DNA of 64,000 bases from NCBI GenBank assembly GCA_029582265.1, contig CM055820.1, positions 15,392,622 through 15,456,621 of the forward strand. The letters are read 5' to 3'. Below are positions 29,265-43,800 of this stretch, one piece after another (position 1 is the stretch's first letter; each line of letters starts with the position of its first letter). The notes below the pieces were generated by a model. It saw nothing but the letters and a program-made list of their open reading frames with translations, had not been told where the DNA came from and did not search any database. A program made the translations under genes and the position numbers. The DNA comes from Zoroaster sp. YZ-2022. Its lineage: Eukaryota; Echinodermata; Asteroidea; Forcipulatida; Zoroasteridae.

Positions 29265-32200
29265 GTGAGCTCATTAAATTAATAGATGTTTTTAATACTA
29301 CAGAACAAACGTGTATTTCCGACACACTGATTGAATTTCGGTAACTTGAGTAACAATGGTTATTCTATGTTAACGTAACGTTTTTTAGACCATAAGCCTT
29401 ATCGCTAATACTTAATAGTAATATACTAACTATAGCAGCTGCAAGGAATTGTGGGATGTCTGTGGGTGCAACAGCGCCACTGCGTGCTGCGCGGACAAAC
29501 AAAATATTATTGACATCACAAATTAAAAGCTGCGCCAAACAGATGCCCCTTTTTGTATCCCTGTATGCTTTGCGGCAGTTGCTTTAGCGATATGGCTTAT
29601 GGTTAGACTGTCCATGCCATGTTGCCCCACCAGTGTGGTATGGTACGGACCTGAATTCTTAGCCACACGTTGGTTCCATTGCCGCTAACGGTGGGATTTT
29701 GTAAATTCCTAGCGCTCAAATTGACGATATTTGCAACTATTTTGACACACTAGAACTATTTCGGCGCCCCCCAAAAATGGTGATTTTACTTAGGCCCTAT
29801 ATTGTTAGGTTGAATCACTGCCACGGACGTTGACAGCGCTATTTTCATGCCCAAAATGACCTCAGTTTGTGTGACCGCATCACCACCGACTGCGTCGAGG
29901 GTTCGTATCACAAATTCATTGGGCGCGCAGAGTGATCTGTATTTCACAGTTTTGTGATGGGGCTGCAGCTCAATGGACTCCATCTTTGTTTCATTCATAA
30001 ATTTCCAAAGTGCTTTAATGAATGTTTGGACCGTGACCTTTCATTCTTGGCCTTTAAAAGTAGCCTAGTGACATTTTCGCCCCGTTTTTTTCGAAAAAGT
30101 TTGACACGTAATATCACATACAAGGGTACCTTGCCGGAGCTCCAAACGTCCAAAAAGAAGAATTTCGGGGTGTAGTTTACCTTAGGAAGTTTGGTTTGTT
30201 ATAAAATCACGTTGCCGAAAAAAGTTGTGAATTCCCCAAAACAGCGATGCCGTTACGGCGACGCGTTGACCGGCGACGATGATCACCGAAACGGAAGATC
30301 ATACTCCACCAGTTGAGGTATGTAATTTAACAATATTTTGGACAAATAAATCTAACAATGACATGTTTATATATCATTAACACATTCTCTCTATAATGTA
30401 ATTCGAGACCCAGTGAAATAACTTGTATTTTTGGTAGGGAAATGTTTTCACAATATATAGCCCATCATTTTTAGCAGTGCTTAGTTTTACCCATTACGAA
30501 AATGGAACAAGCTGTTACACCATAGTAGTATACCACTGTGGAACGATCCATTATAACCAGCAGGGGTGTTATTTATTAAACGCTACTATTTGAGGGTAAG
30601 TTAAATGAATACAATTCTTCAAATTAATTGTGTATTTTTAGTATTTATTTAGTATTATTTAGGCCAAAAAGAAAGAATAAAGTGTTCATTTTTTCTTTTC
30701 TTTTTTAATTTAATTTAATTAAATTTTTGTTGTTGGGGGGGAGGGGTGTTCTGTAGTGCTAGTCTGTCTAGAGTAGTATTATTTAGGCCAAAAAGAAAGA
30801 AGAAAAGGTTGATTCTTGTCACCCATGTCACATACTCGTCAGTTGATGACATTGTGCCTCAAAAAGTATTACAGTCCAGTCTGCTACAGTCTTCACACAG
30901 TGTTTAAATTTAATTTAATTATTTGTTATTTAGGCCCCTAAGCCTATTCTTTAAATTACACTTTATTTTGTACACTTTTTTTAGTTTTATTTATTCATTC
31001 TCTGGTGGGTGTTGATGTTGTCATTGTTTATTCAAAAAATCCAAATAACTTTACATCAAAATATAATCCATTATTAGAAGTTTCAGACATCATTTTACCT
31101 GTGTTACTTGATTTCATTTCAACTTTGGCTTAAAAATTATTCCTATTCATAATTATGGGGAGAAGAGTTTTATATTTTGCAGATCATAACATCGGCTGGA
31201 CCATTTTCATCCTTATAATTTGTTGTTGTACATCATCTATCTGAAAATACGCTCCATGTGCATCTCTGTAAATAAAAAGATAGAATCAGAGAAAAAGAAC
31301 ACAATACTGTCATAATTGGTAAAGGTAGTTATTTTGGGGTCATGCCTATGTTCCCTCAGCCCTATGTTCCCTCAGCCCTATGTTCCCTCAATGCCTAACA
31401 TTTTTTTAAAATCCAAATTAGGCCCTATGTTCCCTCAACCCTATGTTCCCTCAACCCTATGTTCCTCATCCCAAAATAGACCCTATGTTGGGATGAGGGA
31501 ACATAGGGCTGAGGGAACATAGGGTCTATTTTGGGATGAGGGAACATAGGGCTGAGGGAACATAGGGCTGAGGGAACATAAGGCTGAGGGAACTTGAGTA
31601 CAGTCCCGTTATTTTGATAGCCCTGACAAATGAAAATGGTGGCCATTTTGAAATTGGGCGGCGCTTTTGAAACTGGGCGGCCATTTTGAAACTGTACGGC
31701 CATTTTTAAATTGGGCGGTTGTTTTGAAAATTGAAACTAAAAGGCATTTTGAAGAAATGGTGAAAATTTGTAATGCAATGTTCAATTCATGAACCAATGT
31801 TTTGAAAAAAATACTTTGTTTACTTTATGCTTGAATGATATTGGCGGCCATTTTGAATACAAATTAACTAATTAACTAAGATTTTGAAAAAAAATATACT
31901 TACCCTCAGGGCTTAAAGCAGATCTCTGAGAAGACATGTTACAAATTTGGTGACAATACTTTAAACCATTTTAAAGTTATTCTTTGCCACAAGTGTGTTA
32001 ACCAGTTCGCGTTGGAGGCCGTGTATACACGCAATTTGTTTTTGCACCGCGGATCGGACAGCGTCTAAACACGCCATAGGAAACTCCGGAATATTTGTAT
32101 GCATGCTCGGTTGAGCCACGCGTGTACAGTGGCATGCTCAGAAGTGCCGGCCACCCGCTGTGGAAGCTTCCATTAACGTGTGTGTGGGTAAAAGAAACCC

Positions 32201-34920
32201 GCCACAGGGGCCCAGAAAAACTTTTTTATTCCCGACGCGAACTGGTTAAAATTCCCCATATGTTTGTACACATTATCAGCTTACGTGGTCACATTTTTTT
32301 TCAGCCAAAACGAGCATCATTTTAAGGGAAAAAGTACGACTTTAAAATTGCGATAACTTAAGAACCACTTGCCCTATGAAGCTAGGAGACCCCTTATTTA
32401 ATTGCATTTTCAAAGCTCTTTAAGATAAAGTAAATTTTACAACTATCAAATGAACTTTGAAATTTGATGATTCTACCTAATATTGTAAAAAAAAAAAATT
32501 ACACGACGGTCGGCATTTTGCAGGTTTCAACGAGGACGGCCATCTTGAATGTATGATCAACGGAAAAAAACTTAAGATAAGATAAGATAAGATAAGATCA
32601 ACTTTATTAAACCCCATACAGGGTAATTGAATGCTCACATAAATTTTTAAAAAACAGACAATAATGCACAAGTACACTCTATAAAAATACAAAAGTACAA
32701 AAATAGAAGTATATAGACATATAAGAAAACAAATAAAAGACATATTGCACAGTGACATAAGGTCGAAACAGGTCCAATGAAAAGTACCAACCAGGCAAGC
32801 ATAATCAACGCTTAAAATTTGAATTATGAAGTTTCATACATTGTGGGATAAATGAGGGGTGTCTATTTGTACTGGCCAACGGCAGCCTCATCCTACCACT
32901 TCGAGGGATCACCACTCCAGTTGCACACGAAGCGGGTGGTCATCGTCATGCAAAATCATATCATGTTTGACCCCAAGAAGCCGTTGGTAGGACGAGGCCA
33001 AGGTTGGCTGACTTGCCCCGATCACACGACTTGCCTGTTTAATCATGGCTTCAATATGATGTTCATCTTCTTTTCCAGCATTACCACCCCACGACACCAA
33101 ATTATTTTGCCATACCCCACAAATGACAGAGTTATAAAATATGGCAAGAATGTTGTTATTGACGTTAAACCTATTCATCGCACACAGACAATGCATCCTA
33201 GAATTTAATTTCTTCATTAACATATCAATATGATCGTGCCAGGCAAGCCGATTATCTATAACAACCCCGAGATATTTATAATTATCTACCCTCTCAACGG
33301 TACTTCCCTTAATAATAACTTCATTTATACACTTTGGGACTTACGAAAATCAATCACCATTTCTTTTGTCTTATTAACATTAAGTTCCAAAAAGTTTTGC
33401 TCACAATAGTTTATAAAATAATTGATCTGTTCTAAGTACTTAATATCATCATCTTTTGTAATTAAACCCAACAAGGCAGTGTCATCTGCAAATTTGACAA
33501 GTGAGCAGTTTTTGTTAGTTGACCTTGCATCCGATGTGTACAGAGTGAATAAGAATGGTGCTAAAACCGTACCTTGAAGTGCACCAGTGTTCGAAATAAT
33601 GATCTCGGATATGCTATTAGATGTTCGGATGTTAACATATTGGGACCTATTAGTAAGATAATTAAAAATCCATAAGATAAAATCATGGTGAACATTCGTT
33701 TCTAATAACTTATTGGCTAAAATGTGAGGTTGAATGGTATTAAAAGCAGATGAAAAGTCGAAAAACATAATCCTAGCAGAATGACCCCGTTTTGTATGTT
33801 CAAGATCAGAATATAATTTTTCAAGGCTGTATAAAATAGCATCCTCAGTACTTCGCTTGGACCTGTACGCAAACTGCATTGGATCTAGATATTTATCGAC
33901 CATGGGTTTTAAAAGCTTTAGAGCAAAGCGCTCACATATTTTCATTGCCACGGACGTCAATGCTACAGGTCTTAAATCATTTAAACATGTAATAATAGGT
34001 TTTTTGGGTACTGTTATAATACATGACTGTTTCCATATATGCAATGTAGTTGGTTGTCTGGATACTAAATGAGAGATTAAAAATAATTGCAAATATATTG
34101 GCAAGTTGATTGGCACAATCTGATCTGGGCCAGCTGCCTTTGATGAATTTAGTTTGGAAAATCCGTTACGTACTTCATCTGCAGTTACAGCTAAAAATGG
34201 TTGGGAATTCGTCCCAGAACTAGATAGTAAATTCTGCAGATCATCGGCGTCTTTAGAAAAATCATGGCAATCAACAGTTTTACGATGGCTGTTTCGTGTG
34301 TGCATATATATTCTGTTTCGGGGTTGCACGTGTTGTCAGTAGTCTGAGCATTTTTATGTGCTAAAAATGTGATATAACTAATTTAAATATATATATAATT
34401 AAAATGAAATATTAATAATAAAAATAAATAAATAAATAAAACTTGCCCAGTTCCTGGATTCAATTATTTACTTTTACTATAATAAGTATAACCTATATAT
34501 ATTTTATTTTATATGTTATGCAATATTATTATTTACACCAATAGTTAAAACAATAATTAGATTCAACAATAATGGAGTGCCATGGTCGAGCGGTTTAGTG
34601 CATCGGATTTGTGTTCTGATGGCTGAGTCGTCAGAATGTGGGTTCGAATCCCAGCCGTGACCGTGGTGCTTGTGTCCTTGAGCAAGACACTTTACCATAA
34701 TTGCTTCTCTCCACCCAGGGGTTAAATGGGTACCTGTGAGGGCAGAGTTGGTTGATTAGCCCTATATGCGCTGTAATGGCAGCAATTGAGCTGTACATAT
34801 ACTCCCCAGGGAGCTGAGATGGTTTCAGGAATGATTTATGAGCCTTATGAGCAGGGGTAATAATATAATGCACCTTGAGCACCACTCAGTTGGTGGATAC
34901 GTGCGCTATATAAGTCCACA

Positions 34921-34966
<46 letters not shown>

Positions 34967-37770
34967 ATTAAGAAAAGTGTGAGATTGCAATGGTGCGTAA
35001 TTGCAATGGGGCTTAAAAGCATTGTAATAGGAGTGTAATAGCGATGGGATGTAACAGTAATAGCAATGGGGCATTCTTGTACAGAGACATAGTGGCCATG
35101 GGGCATAATGGCGATGGGGCATACCCTTCCAAGCGCTAGTATTTAATGGTAGTTATAGTTACACATAAGTCCTAATGTTATTTTACTTATCATGACTAGG
35201 TTGGCTATACCAGCTTTTTGGCACAAAAAGATGATCAAGTTTTGTTTAATGCTGTTTCATTATTTCTTATTTTTAATGTTTGTCACGATGACTGAAAATT
35301 TCATTGACCTGGTTCTCCTGCAATGTTTCCTTTTGTAAAAAACATCATCCTTGCACTTAATTTGATTTTGCTTTGCATTTTCCCCACACACATTCAGAAA
35401 TAATTATTGTGTCCCACACTCACACTAATCCAACAACTGCAAACAATAGGCACAAAGACCAACTTGTGATACTGGCATTCAAAACAAACTAGATACATCA
35501 AACAAAATCTGGCAAGTCTGTTACTTCTAAAGACTTTATCCAAGTTTTATTCATTTTTGTTAACAAAAAATCAGAGACATACATATGTGGCATAAAATAA
35601 TTCAGTCAGAATTTTAAAATGTCGTTTATGGGTAATTGAAACCGAAAAATGGAACTGACTGAGTTTCGGTGGGATATCCAGGTATCTGGATACCCGGCAC
35701 AGGCTTATCCTAGTAGAAATATATTTTGGAAAAACAAAACATGAAAGTTGTTTTCAAGTTCAACACCTAAATTATGAATGAACCACAAGAATATTTATAT
35801 TTCAGCAAACCATTGACTTCAGGTCTGGTATTCAGTCTTCACACAAAAAGTGATGGGGAAACTGCAAGACTTGCACTATGTCTCAGTCTTACACATGTAT
35901 GTATCATACAATCATACACAACATACACACATGTAGATACGTAGCTGAGAATGGTTAGAATAGAAGTTTAGAAACTATGATTTTTTTGGCAAATTTGTTG
36001 CACATAAATTCAGGAAAATGCCTGTATGCAGTTATTGATTGAAGAGAATACAGGATGTGAGCAGTCATTCTGAGGTAAATCAGTATGTAGTGGTGGAAGG
36101 TGTTTTGAACACTGATTTAAATCATAGCATGGTTTTGAGCTGAAGAAGCACTTATCATTTCTTGTTTCACACTCGGTACAGGGTGGTAGAGCTAGCAACA
36201 ACCCACAACAACCTCACCAAACTGCATCAGAAACAGAAGAACAAGAGGCAAGATATTACAAATAGTTAAACAACTTGCAAACAAAATAAGTCTTTGATGC
36301 AGTACAGTGAACAACAGGGTCCATGTTCCTATAGCCTGACAGTCTTATTTGTGGTTAATTATTTATGATATCAAATATTTAATTCAATACAGCTGCAAAG
36401 ATTGTCATCAAGTTTGTTTTATAAATTTGTTATATTATTGTACTACACATGATTAAAGTGGGGGCCCTCATGATTTAAACCAATGCAGAACAACCTCGTG
36501 CATATGGCGCAACAGAATACCCACTCATTTAATTCCAGTCTGCCATTGGATTGCTTGGATATGCTTCTAAGCATTTTTTAAATTTTTTAGTTAGTACTTG
36601 ATGAAAATATTTCAGCGGATTTTATTAAATGTTAAAAGTTTTCACTGATTTCAGCTAAACTGGCAAGTGAACTCACACTCACTCTGAGTCTATAAGGTAT
36701 TTTCTTTTGTTCAAGTCCAAGTATTTTCCATTCCAATAACCACATGTCCCCCTCACTTCTGAAAGCTTGAAAAGACTGGCCTAATTTTATTTCCATGGAA
36801 TTTCTGAATCATCTCACAACCATGATTTTTATAAAAATTGCGATATATATTTTAAATCACAATTTGCCGATATCTCGATAACTTGAAAATATTGCCCAAG
36901 CTTAATACATGTGTTTTTTAGGCTTATCAAATTTTCGTTTGCATTTTAAGGGCTTTATTTGTCCCATGTGTATGGCTACTCTTTCTTCACCGGAACAACT
37001 ACATTTACATTGGGAGTCAGTTCACAATTCTTCAGTCCCTCCTAGTCAGCAGACAGCCCCTACTACCTCTCCTAAAGTGGAATTACCAGGAAGTCATTCA
37101 TCAAAGGTTAGTTTACATCTATGGGCCTGTCACTCATATGTCAGTCCATGAAACTAGTCCATCGTCGAGCCATGGAGTGCCATGGTCGAGCAGTTTAGTG
37201 CATCGGATTTGTGTTCTGACGGCCGAGTCATCAGAATGTGGGTTCGAATCCCAACCGCAACCATGGTGCTTGTGTCCTTGAGCAAGACACTTTACCATAA
37301 TTGCTTCTCTCCACCCAGGGGTAAATGGGTACCTGTGAGGGCAGAGTTGGTTGTTGTGTTCGATTTGCCCTATGTGTGCTGTAATGGCAGCAATTGAGCT
37401 GTATACCCCCCAGGGAGCTGAGATGGTTTCAGGAATGATTTATGAGCCTGATGAGCAGGGGTAATAATATAATGCGCCTTGAGCATCAGTTTGGTGGATA
37501 TGTGCGCTATGTAAGTCCACATTATTATTATTATTATCGTCTTTTACCTTGATGACATCACTTCTGGTGTAAATTATTGTAAAAGGATCCATCTGATGTA
37601 ATTTTACCATGTTTTATTTATTTTTTCTTGCATTGTTTCTACCTACTGGGTAGCACAGAGTTTAAATTATGTCCAAATAAGGAATTATTTGTAACAAAAA
37701 TTCATCATTTTCTTTTTAACAACAAAATGTAATAAATTAAAACTTTCACCACTTGTTTTTATTTGTATTA

Positions 37771-37801
<31 letters not shown>

Positions 37802-40800
37802 TATATATATTTATATCTTAATTCTAATAAAGAATTGAATGCATTTACAGCCATTTCACTAAAGGTGTATATTGGCTTTAATGCATCTCAAAATCTAATC
37901 TCCCCACCCCCCCACCCCCCGAATGTAAATGCCATGGCTGCACAACTTAAAATAACAAGTTAAAATCTTTATGTGACGGTAACAGTTGTTTTTCTTTCTT
38001 TTTTCCATGGAACAACTTTTGTGCAACAACCCTATGATAACAGAACAGGTAATTATTCAGTATAATAATTGTGAATATTTCATTTGTTTCAACATTAAGT
38101 TTAAATAGTGTACATTCACATGAAATAAAACCCACTAAGTTAAAGCTTGACGCATGAATACATATAGCTTCATTGTGAAAGAAGATTCATACTGGAAAAG
38201 AAGAATGCCTCAAGTTGTTGCATGCCCAAAGAAATCTCAAATGACCAATGTTAATAATAAGCATATTATATATCTTTTTGCACAGGGATGGAGATGTGTT
38301 GGCACTTAGACAAGAGTTAGAAGATCTACGGGTGTCATTAAAGGTAACCAGTAAATATATTAAAGAACATGTATCGCCTGTGTTTTTCGCTATTTTAACG
38401 GCAACTTTCACTATTTTAACAGACATTTTATTTTTCATCGGAACATTTCTATTTTACTTTAGGAAGAGAATATACATGTAAATGCTGTAGAATGACTCAT
38501 TTCTCATAATAATTGTAAGAAACATTGTTTTACAGTAAATATGTACCAAAATGAATTCATGGCAGGTCCCGTCGTAAATTAATTTTGGCACTTTTTTACT
38601 TTTAAACCAAGCTTCTGACAACTATTTCAGAAGTACTTGTATTTCTTCAAATTATCAATGTTCGAATGAAAAAGTGCAGTGCAACTGTAACAAACATGGG
38701 TTCCCAAGAAAATGTATGTATGTATGTTATAGCAATTCATTGGGGTTTTTTTCATAATATGATCCTGTAGACAATTATAATTGAAGATCAAATTGCATAA
38801 GCCACTTAATCATAGGATCATTACCCTTGTTGTAATGTATTTCTGCAAACGATCTGTTGAATTTCCTCGGAACACAGTCCTCCACTACATGTGCATGGAT
38901 TGTACATTACTGTCTGATCTAGAATCCCATTGTATACACACTGGCCTAGGGTTTCATTAAATGATCAAGTAGATTAAATAAGCTATTTAGACTGCTATTC
39001 ATAGCTTCAATTGGAAGCAAAGAATCATGTTCAATATAACAAAATGTTTGTTATATAGTGCTATTTGCTATAATCATGTTCTACCATATAGTTAGACAGA
39101 GTTGCCATGTAGATCTTGTCTTCTGCTGTGCTTGTGATAATTTAGTTTTCACTGAATGGTAATTGTTTATGTTAAGTTATGATTGCTTGTTATAATGTTA
39201 AGTTACAATTGCTTGTTATAATGTTAAGTTACGATTGCTTGTTATGTGTTGTCATCTTTTTTCTACAAAGAAGTTTTAATTATTTGAACGTTTATGTTTT
39301 GTCTATATTTCAGGAGGAAAAATGGTATGCAGAGGAGTTGAAAAAAGAAGTTGATAAACTTCAGCAAGGCCAGGTTTGTTTTGTTGAAATAATTAATAGA
39401 TATAAACATACTAAAAGAGTCATAGGTTGCTTTTTTGACTTGTCAGGATAACATTTACAATTTAACCCTCCTACAATCAGTGCAACTTTTGAAACAACCC
39501 ATTCAGGCCACTCCAAGCCATTAGCTGTTACCAGTTGCCTCCTATGGTTACCCTTCTGTGTACTTTCACACCACTGAGATTGCAGGGTAAGGTGGTCTCC
39601 CATACATTGAAGGCCATACTAATATGTTGAAACATTTACAGTGGCCTTAGGTGGCACACAGTTGATTTTGTAAGATTACTTGGAAAGGACAGCAGGCTTG
39701 TACATACACATGTATGTATGTACTGAAGGTTGCTGAAGAAAAGAATTTAGTGGATCGGAGTGGCCTCCATGTGTAGAAGGGTTAATCTGCATTTTTTTAA
39801 TTAATTTTTTTACTTTTTGCCTTTGTCCAACCAAGCTTTGGTTTTGTTTTTAATTATTAAATGATCTCAACATGTGTAAAACTCAAGTGAAAACATGACA
39901 TGAAGGGAAACACTTAAAATACCAAAAACAAACAGTGTAACATTTTGAACAAGAAAATAAGTTTAATCCACAGGATTGTTATTTTCAAAGAAGAAATGTT
40001 GCATTATAAATCACAAATAAGGTTAATTGTTACTGTTAAACATTCAATAGCAGCGTAATTCATATACATGCAATTTAGGCTTTAAATTTTTTTGTTTTAA
40101 CAGTCATCATCTGGAGGAGGTGATGTAAACCTAAAGCGAGCAGAGGAAGATAGATCCTTATGTGAGTTTTACAGTTACATTATATACAGTGTACATAGTC
40201 AAGGATGCTGGGAAATATCATGGAAGATCAAAACGTGTATAGAAACAATCTTATAAAAGTTTTATCTCAATGACGTCTTGCATTTCTTAAAAAATTATGT
40301 AATGCTATCTATCCAGGATATGACGTAAATGAACAGATGATGAGCAAATAATACAGGATAAAATGTGTCACAACCACTTTTACACTGTACAGGTTTGGAG
40401 GTTTTATTCTGAAAATTTAATAAGTAGTATTTTAATATATCAAGACATGTTATCATTAAATCTATCTTTTAGTGGTCTGCACTGATGGCAGATATTTTGA
40501 CATATTTTACCCAACAGTGTCTTCTGAAGTGATGTTACTTCGTAAGCAGTTGGCAGAAGCCATTGAAAATGCTAATGCTTACAAGACAGTCAAAGATTCC
40601 ATGGAACAAAAAGCTGCTTCACTGGTAAGATATTCCAAAAGAAGTCTTTGAATATTTTAACTTGATACATTTACCTGTATTATGTTCCTGAGCTAATTTC
40701 TATAAACATCGTCATATATCATACCAGTCTATTTAGATCAACAAGACCACAAGAATTCTTGTAGATGTGAATAAAGACCCACACTCATGATATCAAGCAA

Positions 40801-43800
40801 AGCAGATGGATGGAACACTAGTTTTATGTTAGCATTGTAGTGTCAACATCTAGTCTTCATAACAAATCTCAAGATAACAAATAGATTTAGTGTTGAGAAT
40901 ATTCCTTATTTAGAGCCATTTCTCTAAACACGGGTCTGTTTATGTCACACAGGTCATGACAATTAGGAATTATCAAAATGAAATATTTATAAGTATTATT
41001 CCATAGGATAGTACAGTACTTTGAGGCCCTTGCATACTGAAAGACCTTGAGATATCAATGAAAATAATTTCATTGATTGAAATGCTGACTATTTACAATT
41101 ACTAGTAAGGATTTCATGGTTTAAAAAAATCGCTTGTAGAATGGCCTAATACATGTTTTTTCTAGCCATTGATTTTTCTAGCCATTGACAAAGACTGCCA
41201 GGTTTAAAATATCAGACCCTTTTTAAACAATAACTATAATTTAGTTACAATAAGTTTTAGTAGAATTGTTAAGAAAATACACCATTTTGTGATTACTTTA
41301 TAGGCAACAGAGATGGTGACTTTGAAGTCCAAGCTTGATGAGGAATGTGATATTCATAATAGTTTGAAAGAAGCTATGAAGCAAACACAGGTATGGGGAA
41401 CTGTTTGAATGCACTACCCTCTGATCCCCCTCCCCCGAAAAAATTTTGGATTCCCTTTTTTCCAAACAAATTCTACTTTCTCTAAATCCCCTCCCCCTTT
41501 CCATTTTTCAAACCATCCTACGGCCTGATAAACAACATCCTATGAGGATAGTGTCAAGTAATACTTTGTGAAACAAAAGTCCAAGAGTCACAATTTCATC
41601 TTTTTACTTACAGTTTATGCATAGTTTTAACTGAAAGGATGAAGCATTATATATTGCTACATTATTGTAATTGCATTCTGGTAGTCTTTCACTTCACTGT
41701 ACATAATGTTCAATCTGGTAAAGAGAAAGTTTCAAATATAACCATTTTCATTCTTAAAAAATCAAAAGTATTTGAAAGAATCTAAGAAAAATACATAAAA
41801 TAAAATACTGTTGGATAATGTATTAGGGCTGTGCGTTTTCGGATATTTTTGGAACCGGATACCCGAAATCAAAAAAGTTCGGATACCCGGATACCCGTTT
41901 TCATCCTTGTTGAAAACATGCCTCCTTTGGTGTACAAATACATGTAAATGTTAACAAAATCTACCTTTATAATACAGAGGATACCATATTTAATTCGATC
42001 TTTATTAAAGTATAACATTTTGGTGACAAAATATTGTACTTACTGAAAGTTATTTCTGAAATGAAAACGTAAAATTGCTACAAAAGTATCTGTAACTTAC
42101 AATATACCAGAAACAGTGAACAACAGAAAGCCCAATTGATCACACGTACGCACGGCCGGTGCATCACACAGACAGCTACAGCGGCCTCACACGTGATAAC
42201 TTCATGACTACCAATCAGAAGACAATAATCAACTGGTGTGTCCGTGATCAGAGCGCATCCGTATAGCAAGTTGACTTTGATATTCATGTCACAAAACACG
42301 TGTTGAATAATGTCATTGGTCAATCAAAGGCGATGTGGGCGGAACTAAGGCGATGTGGGCGCAACTAATCCATTGTGGGAAAACGATTCATGTGCTTGCG
42401 CCTTGCCGCGCCCCTGCCTTCTAAATAAGGATATCCCGTACGTCGTGTTTGCTTTGGATTAAGGACATGATTTTGCGTACTAAAATAATATTTAATATTA
42501 TGAAACTGCAAAATATTACGAATCTAAAATCAGAACTTGAATATTTTTATCACAATAAACTTTAGTTAAATGTCAATAAACCTGTCAATAAACCTTGTTT
42601 CCTGAAAGAATGAATTTATATGAGACCTAGCTAGGAATAATTAAAAACAACAACTACTAATAATAATAATAATAAAGCTAAACAATGATTTTAAGAATTA
42701 AGATTATTTTCAGAACCCAATATTTCTCTTTCAAAATTGGTTGAGGTTTACTGATTGTTACTCATTGATAAGTTCACTTGGTGGGGTGGCATTTATGCGG
42801 GCATTCATTGCCAGGAATACCAGCATGTTCACGTTATCGGGTGTTAAGCAGCTCCGATTTGCCGTGATGATATTTCCCGCGGTGGAAAACACCAGTTCAG
42901 AGGGCACTGACGTTGCTGGAATGCCAAGATACTTCTTGGCGATCCTTGCGAATGATGGAAACCGAACGGCATCTGATCGCCACCAATGACATGGATCATC
43001 ACTGAGCCCGGCTGGTTTGGTTTCAAAGACAATGACCGCCTAAATACCTCCCTTTTTATGTCGTTCTTTTGAAACAAATTGTCACCTTGTCGGCAAATGT
43101 AATACACAAGAGAGCTTGGTATCGGTGGGTAAATAAATGTAAATGTTGGTGATACGCTGAGGGATGGTCGGTGGCACATCAAAATAATTACACAACAAAA
43201 ATTACACAACAAGGACAACGAATAATGTGGACGTCCCCTATAATAAAATCCCCTCTATAAACACATCATAGTGCACGCTCCAGTGCAGACATGAAGCAGC
43301 AGAAATTGTCCCGCTAATCCAATTACTGTGAACAATAGGCAAACATTCCATCCTGAGCAGCTAGTTTGATACTTGTTTGTAGCATGCAGCAGCCAGGCTA
43401 TTTGAGTCTTAATGATTGGATACAATGTGTCCAAATGTATGGAAATTTCCGTAAAATACTACAAAGGCATTATCAGAGTGTAATCTCTTAAATAAAACTG
43501 CTCCTAAAAGTGAAAACATTACATTGTTCAATAGTCAAAGATTTCAGTTCACACCGCTGAAATGGTAAGTCCCAATTTTAAAAAGTCGTTTACGGGTACT
43601 CGGAACCGAAAAATGGAACCGAGTAATGACAGTTTCGGTCGGGTATCCGGATACCCGGCACAGCCCTATAATGTATGTCATTACATTTCCACCTATACTT
43701 TCTTCTCATATTTGGAAAATTGGAATTTTGGACAGTTACAACAGTGTACCAAATTTGTTTCGAAGAGAAAACACAAATTGTCCATTACTTACAGATGTCC

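Larger units (their letters stand above)
30318..36950. other. First EEA1 intron region outside the listed elements
   Basis: Apart from the palindromic cluster, TTAA MITE, LINE, SINE and hAT relic, this is A/T-rich sequence without a convincing gene or RNA. 35000-35120 has loose repeats of AATGGCGATGGGGCAT. 36000-36900 shows nothing of note. Confidence 0.5.

Noticed and set aside
31615..31860. A YY1-site cluster acting as an enhancer
   Set aside because: The GCCATTTT cores belong to a longer degenerate repeat unit, which explains them without regulation.
34573..34665. A genuine tRNA gene
   Set aside because: A-box and B-box remain, but the sequence continues into a SINE body with an ATT tail and has a repeat family elsewhere in the window, so it is a SINE head.
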